A stretch of 64,000 nt of DNA from Phoronis australis. Taxonomy: Eukaryota > Phoronida > Phoronidae. The stretch lies in NCBI GenBank assembly GCA_002633005.1, contig NMRA01000171.1:711093-775092 (forward strand), written 5' to 3'. Shown in pieces: positions 1-12,900 of the stretch (its first letter is position 1; every line of letters begins with the position of its first letter). The notes under the pieces were generated by a model, which saw nothing but the letters and a program-made list of their open reading frames with translations, did not search any database and was not told the origin of the DNA. The position numbers were made by a program, and so were the translations under genes.

Positions 1-1970
1 AATATTTACATCAAACAAACGCTGTTTTTCTAAGAGAGTAACTTTCTTTTTTTCCTAAATTTTAATAAAAACACATGACCACGCGACCTAGTTAAAGGCA
101 GATTAGTTTGAAGTCAAGAATCACATTGTACAAGGATTCTATTTACGGAAAAGATGTATTTTTAATGATTCAAAAATGTAGAGTATAGAATGACTAGCTA
201 CATACATAGCTTTTAGCTTTGTCGATCAGGTCGTACATACTCTGAATATCAATTTTTAGCCAAGTCTAATCTAGTGATGTCTGAAATTTACGGGATGAGG
301 GTTAAACAAACGGCAAACGGTCTGACGCCACAATTCCATCGGACGTGCCCAGGTCACATGGGTCGATGGGTATATGTTCGCACCCGTCGCACCCCTTGGC
401 AGACTTGTTTTGAAATGGTGCCAATAGCTTATGCCTTAGTTACCAGACTATGAGGCAGAGGAATGTCGACGGTAACCGGAAGAAGAGCCCAGCCTTTCCC
501 AAAACAAGTACGTATTATCTGATAAACGTAGCATGAGGCTAAAAATGGAATGATTGGTTCTGGGTCAGAGTAGTTTTGAGACCTGCATCCTATTTCAGCA
601 GGCACCCGACGCGAATAGTAAAAAAGTATCTCAGCTGGCATCCCAGTCAGGTGACTTTCTTTTTTGAAAACATAGACATCCAAAAATACCGCCATGATCA
701 CCTTATCAATTACGTAAAATACCACAGACCAGAAACAACGATGCTTTTTTGTGTGACCGAGAAATTTGCAGCATAAAACCCACCACCAGCTTACCTTTTC
801 AAAGCCAGGCTACATAATTATCATCTGAAAGCAGGGCCCAGACTTTATATAAGGCTACATATGGGCTGATACGCCGTCCACACTCAAGCCAGCAGGTGTC
901 GCAAATGAATGCTGATGAGGGGCAATTCGAAGGATGTTTACCCTACTTTCGGAGTGTCAGCCTACTTTTTGAAATATCTTCATAATCTCGTGCAAGGAAC
1001 AACATTGCTATTGATATTCAACATGTGATACATAAACCAGCCATAACTAAGTTGTTGACAACAAACATTAATTTCCTAACGCTTCCTAAGTTTTTAAAAG
1101 GTTTAGATATGTAACACTTCCAAGGACACGTATCGTTCTGACGTCCAACCTACGTTGGTTAGTACCAGTTCTAAACATTCCTCATTGGACTGCCAGTTGC
1201 AATTCTCTTTAAATCTTCGGCCCTAACAAAATTCAGCACGCATGAACACTGCACAACACAACATATATAGGAAAACCTTCGGAAATTGCAGTAAACTTGG
1301 CGTCAAGACAAAACGAGAATATTTTTCTCAAAAGAAACCACTTCCGGGGATATGAAAACACCTGGATTTCAAAGGATTCTCACAATATATTGGAAAATTG
1401 TCCTCGCTTGCTGTAATTGCAGCAATAATTCCATAGCAAATGATCACGACTGAGACAGAAGTCAAGGGGGGCTAGGTCACTTCCACCCGCTAAATGATAT
1501 GAGTAGTAGTTTTGTTTAGGTGCCCTATTTGGGAGGGTCTTCGGTAAAAGATCATAAGTGGAGGGTGAAAGACTAAAGGTGACGTGTGATTACTGACTTG
1601 TTATGGTGTTGTTTACGCCGGTGAATTGGAATCGGTGTTGTCAAAGACACGAAAGATACTACGCGATCAACATGGATATTACGAAGTTCGTGGTCATCCT
1701 GTAACTGAGACGATCAATGACGCGTAAAGATTGTCATGTAAGCCTGTTGTAATCGCCGACGGATACGGTCATGAATGTCACCAAACAGGCAACTGTCGCT
1801 GCACTGATATCGCACGAATTTTACTGACCGCATAAAAGAGTGCAGAACGACAATTTCTTCAGTGCACTGGACACGAAATATAGACGACATTCTAACTTGG
1901 CAATTACATTGTGGACAAAATTACATTTCCTGGATACTTTGAATCAAGACTTTGTAAACGCAAAGTTCGT
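1..1970. other. 3' flank / 3' UTR of the guanylate cyclase
   Basis: No exon, RNA gene or clear repeat recognised. No canonical AATAAA was seen on the minus strand in this stretch; ATTAAA variants occur near 161-166 and 61-66, too far to assign a polyadenylation site. Confidence 0.4.
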
Positions 1971-2036
1971 TCAATCGATAATTTCGCATTGGGGAACTTT
2001 TTTGATCAACCAGTAGGTTTTCATAATTCCCTTTCC
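1971..2036 (-). CDS. Guanylate cyclase exon 23: last exon and stop
   Basis: Residues 1035-1055 and stop TGA (1973-1971). Acceptor CTGTTTCAG at 2045-2037. Encodes [20 protein letters not shown] and a final Asp; 'G-K-G-x-x-x-T-Y-W-L' is the invariant end of receptor cyclase domains, so the gene is complete at its 3' end. The tail after the domain is short. Confidence 0.93.
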   Translation of the reverse strand, partial: GKGIMKTYWLIKKVPQCEIID

Positions 2037-5000
2037 CTGAAACAGACACAATAGAAAAGTTAATTGATTTCTAAATAAAACACTCCACTTCGTCTATACT
2101 CTATAACGCGGGTGCTAAGTGTTATCAATGAGTGCAGAGGGTAACTAGTCAAGTATTTACACTGAAAAGACAATGATAAATGCTACGTTCCGTTGCTAGA
2201 CGTAAGACGCTGACCAAAAAGCAAGATCACGGAAGTCTTTGTGAGATAACGCCACGTATTAAAAGCGTCTACGGAATGCAGGCTGTCGTACCTTAATCTC
2301 CACGTCACCGCGTAGCTCGGTGACGTAACCGCCCAAGTTCTGCAGAGCTTTGTTAGTCGGTTCACTCATTTGGATTCGCATTCCTATAACGAGGGATACC
2401 GGTTACAGAAATGCAATAAGTGCTTACATCAAAGATACTATAAAATCTTTGCTTACATTCAGAGCGACTAACACAATTTTAATTGTTTGGTGAATTTCGA
2501 ACATAGACAATGTAAAACATGGCTGAAAGAAAGGGGTGGAACGGATATCATTTCAATGTGTTTGTAACAGGTTTTTGGCAGTTTATCTTTTTCAGTTTGC
2601 AAAACACGTGTCGTGACATCTTTTTACGGATTTTACGTTTCTGTCTCCTTTTTTATCCTAGCGTCCGCTTTTTTGGCGCAGAACTAGAAACACCATTAAA
2701 AGTCCCATATCCGGAATGTGTGAACTAGGACTTATGTTCAGAACTTTCCGGAAAGTCTTGAACCTACCTTCGCCAGTCGATTCCATACGAGATGCCGTAT
2801 TAATCGCATCCCCGAACAAACAATACTTGGGTCTTTTTAGTCCAATCACACCTGCCAGTAGAAAAATAATCATTACGATAGTTATAAGGAGAAAAGAGTG
2901 TTTTCATGTTTGCATTCGAACCTAAAACCACCGCGGTCGCAATCAAGTGCTCTGCTGGAGGAGTTACGTAAACTCTACTACAAATTCACCCACGCACCCA
3001 CGCCGGACTAGGCTAATAATCTCATCCTAAAATTGCGTTTTTCCGTGGTAAAACTGAAGATGTTCCTTTAATCAAGAAACTATTAAAACAAGTCCACGTA
3101 GGACACGACGCTAATTGAACAGAAACCTACAGAGGGAGCCTGTTCGAATGATTCAACGGAATAAAAGGAAGAGGAAATTAAATAATTGTAGAGGACATGG
3201 GAATTAAGATATAGGGAGCATAGAACAGTTCTCACAGGGGTTTGCCTATCAGAACACAAGTTAATGGACTTGTCACCCTTTCTTCACTCTGTCAAAAACT
3301 GCATGCAAAGAATGAAAAGTTCTGGGTCATTTTCCATCACAAGCCCAACAGATGAGCACAGAAACTTCATTATCTCTTGTAGTTTTGACCCTTAGTTGCA
3401 GTCCTACAGATAAGCAAGGTAGACTAAGAAAAGGGGCAAAAACGCAAAATCGGCGCTTTTCACCCTAAAACACCACTTCCTTGCCCACAGTCAACACTTG
3501 ATTCTGAAAGCAAATTCCCACCAACTACAAAAATGGCGTCTAAACGTACTGTCAACCAACTAGTTTTTTTGCAAATCTGGCTTATTTGAGGGTTACCTGA
3601 AATCGCAGACAATTTCTCAGTCGCTACCCAGCAAAGCACAATTGCAACAGCGGCGCCATCTTGAAGAAGAGTGTAGCCACAGCCGAGTAAGTGGTCGTTT
3701 GAATTCTCATCATGTTCACAAATACAAACAACCTACATTCACTTGGCCTACATGCAATACCTGACTAGAGAATGGCCCCAAGCCTGGCCTACCCCTAGAT
3801 TTTAAAATTTTAGCAGTGCAAATTGTCCACGGCAGCAGTATAACAGTACAGGGCCATCACAATGACTTATGTCCTCCATATCTCTCTTGAAACCACTGTG
3901 TTTAGGGTTAAAGAAAGGTAATCTGGTGGATTTTACTCCTACCAAATATCAGGAGACCAACCGTCAAGAGACGCAGTGAGACCCTCCATGCGGTTAGGGA
4001 GATATATCGGGTGTAGTTTATACCCCTTTAAAGGAAGAGTTATGAAAAATATATGCACCCAAAGGAAAATCAAATTGAGCTTATGATCCGATCAGTGCTG
4101 GTTTCAGTTGTATTTGGTTCAAAAAGGGGGGGGGGGCAGTCAGTTCCCGTCGACTGAATTGAAGCCATCAAATTTTGGAAGGGCCGGCAAGCGTTTTTTA
4201 CTCATGCATACTATGAATGCACCACAACAGTGAAATATTCGTAAATGATTTTGTTGGAGTAAGTAGCCTTTTGGATAGCAAAACAAAAGGAGACAGCAAT
4301 TTACTTATTTATCAATTTATTTCTACACCATCTCTTGTTTTTTGTACAAGTTATCAAATAATTAAAAAGCTATACCCGCGCAGCATGATCCAGTGTGTAT
4401 GCCTATTCTCACTGTCAATCTCTCTTGGGGGCAGTGTCGTATAGTGAACGAGGGTACAGCATTTAGGATTTCCAAGGCCATGTTAGCTATCTGTTGCAAG
4501 TGGTCTTCAATGTCCTCTGGTACTCCGCTGGCAACCATGTAAGCATCACCAATCGTCTCGACTTAATAGAAAACAAGACTTCAATCAATTACTTCATAAA
4601 ACAAAAATTCCAACCATTCACCCTGCCATCCCAGGACAAATATAATTAGTCGAATGCACACTGGTCTGGTCGTTGTTACGACAAAGTTGCGTTCTGTTGA
4701 GNATACAGGCCCAGTTCGACACCCAGTGAAGAGGACAGTTCGTCATCCAATGAACAGATCGGTGAGCCTAAGTTTGATAAGTTTATTGTGGACTTGTATT
4801 GGAGCTATTTGGAAGGTGCCAGGTGTGTGGCGAGGGAGTCACACGGCGGGATGTAAGCAGTTTGAGTGCTTAGATCACCCTTCAGTGGGAGTGTGTCGCG
4901 GGACACTCGGGCAAGTGGGACAGTTCTTCCTCTGTACGTGAGACGATAATGAGTAAACCCCAGTACGCAGCAACAGCGTGGCGTGTTGACTGACTCGTAA

Positions 5001-8000
5001 GCAAAAGCAAACAACGACCGAACTTATCACAACCGAGGTAGAGCAATGACTGAGTCGACTGCTCTCACAGTCAGACTATATGAACAGAAATTGGCGCGAA
5101 ATTCTTGCCTCCCAAAACGTCACTTCCGGAGTAGATGACGAGTAATTAATTAAATTACGAAAAGCAGTAAATAAGTGAAAAATATGTCTGGGATAATCAA
5201 CGAATCTTATTTTTGCTAAAACTAACATGAAAAAGGTTGCCTTCGCCTTTAAAACTTCCGTATGTTTACTTCGTGTTGGAATCCAAGCGCGTTTCATGTG
5301 TGCTGACTGCTGTGGTAGCAAATGCACTGATTTTACGAATTGAACGGCACAATTGTGAACCAAAGTTATTAAATCTAGTTAGTTTGTAAGTCAACACAAA
5401 CTTTGAAACGATCTTTGGGAGAATTTTTGTCTGACTTTTATGCTCGTAGTGGCGACATAGTAACGTCACTTGGTATTTTTCCCAGGTTGCCAAACGCAAT
5501 CTGAGGTCACCTGTAGGTCGTCAAATGGAGCACTATAAGTAATGATTTCTCGCTGCACATGGCTCACGAGTGTCCTACTCAACGGAACGCAGTCCACATG
5601 GGCTAAAACAAAATTAGCCGTGCTACGAATTTGAACATTGTTTCGTGCGCGAGTCCAAATTACTCAATAAGCGCGTAAGTCCGCGACGGATGCAAACCAA
5701 GGGACATCGCAAGAGCAGAAGGAGGGTGTCAAGTACAGAGCCGGAGTCATTGGGTCTTCAGAATAATTCAATGGCTGCAGGTATAAGCGAGCGAGACATT
5801 TTTTGCCAAGATTAAACTTTCACCTCTCGTACCCGACTCGTTGTTAGTTAACTAACACGTTTTAACAGAAGCCTTCGCATCAATGTGAAACAGGCCTCTG
5901 ATATGTTGAATTCTGAGCCATAGAACTTCCCCCAGTTCTGGAAATGAACCAAAATAAACAGTAACCGTTGCATTTGATTCATTTTACGTTCAGCGGTGTC
6001 ATCTGATTGGTCTGTAAGCCGGAAGTCGTCATCGAGAAGTAAATCAAGTGCAGCCGGTGCCCTTCGACGATAATATGTCTCGTGCGCTAACGCCGACTTG
6101 TTATGTCTCTGGGTACAATAGGAATGTGAAAGATCCTATTCTGAGTATTTGTTGATTGTAGCATGATAATGTACATGTTGAGACGTCGTAAAAAACAGCG
6201 ACTTCAAAGTCATGCTATGACTTAAAAATTGAAAAACAGCAAGTCAAAATTAAAACTCATCTTGTACACGTTATAGTTGTTGATAATATCATCAAACATG
6301 GTATACAAGTCGTTCAGGAAGTTGACAATCTGAAGAGGCGTCGAGCTGGAGGAGATACGGGTGAAGCCGACGATGTCACTGAAGAAGACTGTGACACGTG
6401 AGTGATATCGTGGTTCAACCTGCTGCCCGACTTTCAGACAATCGGCTATAGATCTGCAAATGCAAAATAATTCAATTGAAAAGTTTGATGCAAACTCGCT
6501 ATGCTCACGTCTTTTAAGCGCTGTGTAAGTATAGGTCAAGTTGCATATAGATGGTGTAGTCTAGCAAGGTCCAAGAAGAATATATATATATATATATGGT
6601 ATATTTCGAAACTCGCCATGTCTAGCCTTCACGAAGAAATAAAACGAAACCTTTTTGGTTCATATTTTACACAAATTTGACATATGTATTCCAAATGATC
6701 TAGTCAAAGGTTCCATGTAATGTATGGGTAACTCACCCATACTAAAAAGCCAGCACCAGTAAATAGTAACAATTATAGTGTTTGCGTGAACACGTTGTGC
6801 TAAAGGTTATGTAGGACTCCAGAAAAAATCCAAATTGGTCTAAATTTGGAACATTATATCGCAGAAAATGGCTAATCAAATGAAACTTTCAGATACTACC
6901 GTTATGCAGTGTTCTCTCCTGATAGGAATTGTGTTTAAATTGTTCCGCTTTTGCATGAAGGGCTATTAAAATATGATCTCATTAGCTCAAAAGTCAAATA
7001 AATGAAAAAGAAATCATATGTTAGGAAACTGCAACAGCTTTTTAATATCTGATCTTGAGCATCTTTATCAAATTTTAAAAATTTAGCCATGTTATTTATA
7101 CCGTTATGGTGCTACCAATATACCTTTGTTTTTGTTAAATTTCACTAAAAGACATGGCCACTTGCTCAATGGATAGAAGACTGGCAAAAATAAAAGAAAT
7201 CTAATTTTAAATGCTCAATCTACTTTCTAATAATATATACATTTACTCAGTTAAAATCCATAGTTTTAATGTGTTGCCTACTGCTTTTGTTACTTTTCTC
7301 CTAAAACGAGGGTGAGATGTTTTGATTCATCAAGAAGAAACAATTCAACAAGGATTACAATGTTGCTGTGTTTAATAACCCACCTTTCAACCGGAGGTGT
7401 GATAACGATAGCCAACAATTATCTTGTCCTAAGAGCTGTGTCCGAAAATCTAATTTTATTAAGGACTACTAAATCTCATTTTAGCTGATTTATAATCGTG
7501 ATAGAAAAACCATTTGACGTTAGCAAGTGAGCAGGGACAAGTTCCAAGAAAACTGACTTAGTTAAAGCAATTCGTAAATTTAAACAAATTTAAAGATAAA
7601 TTTCAACTTCTCTGAAGTCCGTTCGAAGAAAATGATCACAAGTTCGACTTAAGGTTTGTCTTCCGTTCGACTAACTTAGCGGACGTGGAAGTTTCAAAGT
7701 TTGGAAGTCGAGACAAAGCTTAGACTTAAGTGAAAAATTAACTTAAGTCAGTTTCTTGAAACGTGCCCATGATCTTTAGCAACATTCTGTACTTACTGCG
7801 GCAACATTTCGTATAGTAACGTTTCTGTTTTTCTTTTCTCCATAAATAGCTCGTTCGTGCGTTGTTCAACCAACTTTTCCAGGTTGTTCGCATATTTTTC
7901 CAGTAGTTCGATCATGTTCTCCACGATATTTCTCCTAAAATAAAACCAAAAATGAACACCTATTTAATAAAACATTAAAGCCCTTAACACGTATAACGAG

Positions 8001-9916
8001 GGATATTACTGTGCAGCTACGCACAGCGTGAGCGTACGTGTGCGAGTACGGGGCTACTACGCGAACTATCAAGAATGACTCGAGTCACCGTCCAATAAAA
8101 TGCTCCCTTAGTCGAACATCCTCTACAATAACGCCCTATTACTCCGCGTTCAAAACAGACTAGTCTTACTTTGGGGAAGAATGAATGAACCAAACTTTGG
8201 TTGCCGACAGTGGGCTACTCCAGGACTCTGCTTCATGGCTTTTACATGTAAGTCACTTTTCATGAAAAAAAACCTTTAGGAATGAGTCCAAACAACTATT
8301 TCTGAAAAACAATTAACTCTCGCTTGAGCAAAATTGCAAAGTCCCTGAAAATATACATATAACTGTTTGTTACAGAAATTATTCACATTAATTATTTCTA
8401 GACTGTGACGCGCTCATATTTACGTCATCAGCAATTATGAAGTAGAAGTGCAAGACCAAATTTCTGTCTTTAGTCTTAATTAACTTTAGTCTTAATTAAC
8501 TTTAGTCTTAATTAACTTTAGTCTTAATTAACTTTTCATGAAACGGACCCCTGCAATTAACACAAAGTATTAGCAACATGCAATATGAATAAAGGAATGA
8601 ATAAATAATTCAATACACAAATTATTATTGTTACCTTCCCTGGTTGATTTTCTTTATAGTACCACTTATAACGGCAAAGGTTGGTCTGGTCTGGGGGTAC
8701 TCCCGCCAACACAGTTTCATCAGTTCGATGACTTCCATGTAGTTTTCGTTCTTCACCTTCACTTCTGAGTTGACGCGAGTGCTGGGGCGGAAACCCTCGT
8801 TACGAATTCGCCGCATGGTTTCTAATGAGAAATAACCACAACGCTGATGATGCTGATACGTGACCAATGATAATAATAGTGATGATTATATTGATATTAA
8901 TGAAGATAATAATGATGGGATACCGATAATAATATTAGCACCCGTTCATGAAACTAGGCCCGACAAGTAGCAGCGTGTTGCCGCCAAGTGTGCTCTCTAG
9001 ACTTTTTCATTTTAATGATCAGTTGTTAGGTACGGTGACCCGCAATTTTTTTTTAATTGCTTCGCAAATAAATTACGGTACATATTTAGCCCAGAAAGCA
9101 ATCCTTTATATTTAGGATTTTAAAGATGCATAGTCTCATTAAATTGTGAATATGCAAATGAAGTAGTAATTTACAAACAACCGCGGGTCTCCCAGTCAGC
9201 CGGAAACCACCCACGAGCCAGTTACTATTACAATCTCGCGAGACTATTTTTATGTAAATAAGTATGGCGGACGAACACCGGATGTCGTCCACCGACAACT
9301 GAGGTCTGGCTACTCCGCCGACACTTCTCATGGTGACCACAACGAAAGCATTCGTTCAATAATTCCATTTTGCCGTCACCTTGCACAGTCTTCGACATCA
9401 TGCCATTTGCGTCTCTGTTATTGCAAATTCGATGTATTTGCACACCCAGTCCTTCTTTATTCAGCCCATTCAACAACAGTGCAACGACTTGTCAAATAGT
9501 CTAAAGAAGGCTGACGGTTATGATGACGTCAGACACAAACTCATCAGTTACCTGTGGATGTGGTCATCATACACTGTAGCTGTCCCTCCCTTCGTTTTCA
9601 GTCATTTCGTTGTATATACCATACAAAAGTTTTAATTTATTTTTAATTCAGTTTGTAAATTCAATCTGTAAATATTCATTTTAATTTAATGTAACTTAAT
9701 TTAATCTATCTTAGTTTATTTAATTTATTCTTTTTGCTGTGAGAAGACCATGCTGTATATTAGCCTTTGGCTAAAGAATGTTTTAATATCTATTATATTT
9801 TATCCTCTATGAATAAAGATTTATTACTATTATTATTATTATTTATTGTTATTATTATTATTCATTATTATTATTTATTATTATTTATTATTATTATTTA
9901 TTATTATTATTTATTA

Positions 9917-9967
<51 letters not shown>

Positions 9968-12900
9968 CTTCTCGTCCACATTTGTTAGGATGACACCGAA
10001 ATCCCTGGGAAACTCCCACAGAATTGTCCTTACCTAATAAAACAAGGCACAGTTTTTATTATTTGTTTATTTCAATATCAAATAACGATTGCCTAATATA
10101 TGGAATTTCCAGGGTTTTTATATGTTCATACTTGTTTTTATTTATTTATTTACAAATTGTTTCTTTTCCTGATTGTACTTGTACATACGATCTGCAGAAA
10201 GTCACTAGGTGGCGCTTGCTACAAATTTAAATATTCAGTTTTAATGAGACATAGCATCTTTTACTATAAAATAATGACTTACTAAGTGTAACACATTAAT
10301 GAGCAAAAACACCATAAGTAAAGAAAACAAAAAATAAGAACAAAATCACACGGTAATAAAGGAGAACACGTTCAGAAAACATTATACAAAAACATAAACT
10401 AAGCAAAACAAAAAGCTCAGGGTAGATATTAATACAGTTGCCTATCATGACATTTAAAAATACAATCACAAAGATTTATAAGTAATAGAACATCACAGTA
10501 GTGGTTCAAATTGCGACAACCATATAATAAGAAAACTAGTTTTTCAAGCCTATTACTAAGATTTTGAAAATATAACCAGATATGATCGTTGGATTGCAGG
10601 TTGCGAAAGAGCTGTTCACGCTCAGCGTTATAGACAGGGCATGAGAGCAAGTCGTGGGCATCACTATTAATTGTCCGACATTGTATTTGACATTTTAGTT
10701 AAATTACTTTTTTATTTTTCGTGTTTCGCCTGGGTGGAAATAATTTACTCCTAGGTGAGAATGAATTCATCTAAGTGGAGATATTTTCTACCCGGGTGTA
10801 AACATTTTCAAGCTGGGTGGAAATATTTTGAACCTATGTGGAAATAATTTCAACATTTTCAACCCCAGCGGAAATGATATACACCTATGTTCATATGATT
10901 TCCACCACATCCACGTGAAAATTATTTCCACATGGGTTGAAATTATTTCCTCCCGGGATGAAATTATTTATAGCAGGGTGGAAAATATTTACGCGTAGGT
11001 GAAATCATTCTCATCTGTGTGTTAATTATTTACACCTAGGTGAAAAAAGAAAACAAAAAAGTAATTTACCTAAAATGGTGATATTTTCGGACCACTGATA
11101 GTTTATCAGTAACTTTCATTTCTTGTCGTATAATGATCATATTTGATGAAATTGACTTATTTCTTTCATTTTCCCACAGAACCCCATTTTAAAATCCCAA
11201 AAAAGAATTTGGAAACCTGTCACGAAGAAGCCCGCGAATAGCATCTAAAATTTCGATGTTTTTGCAAACACGATATGTACGCTGATTCTGACCCGGAAGT
11301 CTTTGTCAGATCCCGAGATGTGCAGTCTGACTTTTAACCAAAACAACTACCTCACCGTGGCGATGTGGGTAACACAGCGATTGGTTACGTGACATTGGTA
11401 ATGTTTTATAAGCATCGCTTAAAAACAACGATTGCTTACGTTTCATAAGTTCATTAATTAATTGATTTGAACGTATAGAATTAATGTGTTCCGTGACAAG
11501 GCAACGGAAAGTAGAAAACCTAAAATAGGCAGAAAATAAGCAGACTGAAGTCATTGCCTGCCTACCTTACTGGACGTGATGTCTGAGCAATGAGCTCAAT
11601 TTAGCTCAATGCTTTAAGTAATCACGACTTTCAAAAACACACACCGGAGTTTTCCGATCAAGCGCCCATCACCCATGTGAACGTTTCGGAGATGGGCATT
11701 TTGTTCTGAACAAAAAAACGACGGGTGGTGTTTAGAGCACATTCCCTCAAATTGCATGTTATCACATATACCTTTTCATTTTGCGACCCCTGAAATGACC
11801 GTTTTCCGTTTTGTGCAAAAGTTGGCTGGCATCTTAGGTCGACAAATGACGCTTAATTTGTTTAATGCACCCACGCAACCAACACAGTTAAATCGTTTTG
11901 GCATTTCTACCTCGTGACTGAGTATGGACGTTTGTGAAGCATCACGCAAGATCCAATTCCTTTTCGTTCAAAACATGACTTATAATCTGCGTTTGCAAAC
12001 TACATCCCACTCACCCCTGATCACACACAGACAGCGCATTACCATATTCTTTGTGTATCCAACACAATAAACCTATTTGTTACTAATGACTTGGGTAAAG
12101 CATCTCACCTATGGTATTCTTGGTGTAGCAAGGTCTGTAAACACTATTCTCATGGCATGGAATGGCGAAAGGATTCTACTGTGCTCTACTGTCTTATTAA
12201 CTATTAGAAATGACATTTGGTTAAGTTTCACAATCTAGGGTTTGCCCAACATAAGGTAGCCATCCTCTTTTGAAGTGGTGGAAACCTCGAACTGCCGAAT
12301 CATGATGCGATTTTCAAAATCTAACATTCTCAAAGGAAACTCTTTTAAGTGTTGATCGAGGTAACATGAACAAGCCTTTTATATACTTACAACACGCTAA
12401 TCAACCGCCATGTACTTACCACAGTGAAATTTGTCAATTTCACAGATGTTAGGTTGCGTCAACATCACAGCAAAATCAAGATTCCGAAAAGTGCGTTGGG
12501 ATTAGCGTCATCTCGGAAACAAAAAGACTAACAAGCACTTTATCGGAAATGCCCGGTGAGGTATATACCTTCTGCGGGTCCGCTGTCGCCAAAGACTCCC
12601 TCTCTGAAGACGATCTCATGAAGAATAATCCCGAAGCTGTACACGTCTCCAGCCTGAGACCCCCTTTCAGGCTTTTCTGTGCGAAAAAATTCCGGAGCAG
12701 TCCACAACTGGTCTGAAAATAAAAGTTTTGAGTTCTGGGCACAAATAACCCGACATTGAGAAAAACAACGCGTGAACAATCTTCACCAGTCAATTAGGAG
12801 CATCCGCTTAACCTATGGTGTGAAACAAACAGAAATAAAATAACGAGGGTTAACGAAAGTGAGAGGTGTAGCATCTAGTATAGACATCTTCCAGATAAAG

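Noticed and set aside
429-725. Minus-strand frame with FGKGWALL as the last cyclase exon
   Set aside because: The GKG match is by chance; the true end ([10 protein letters not shown] with acceptor and stop) is at 2036-1971.
6258-6261. U12-type AT-AC intron after exon 19
   Set aside because: The donor lacks the U12 ATATCC consensus, the acceptor ends in AAG, and the phase would not match.
9767-10037. Poly-Ile/Leu frames
   Set aside because: Translations of the (TTA)n microsatellite.
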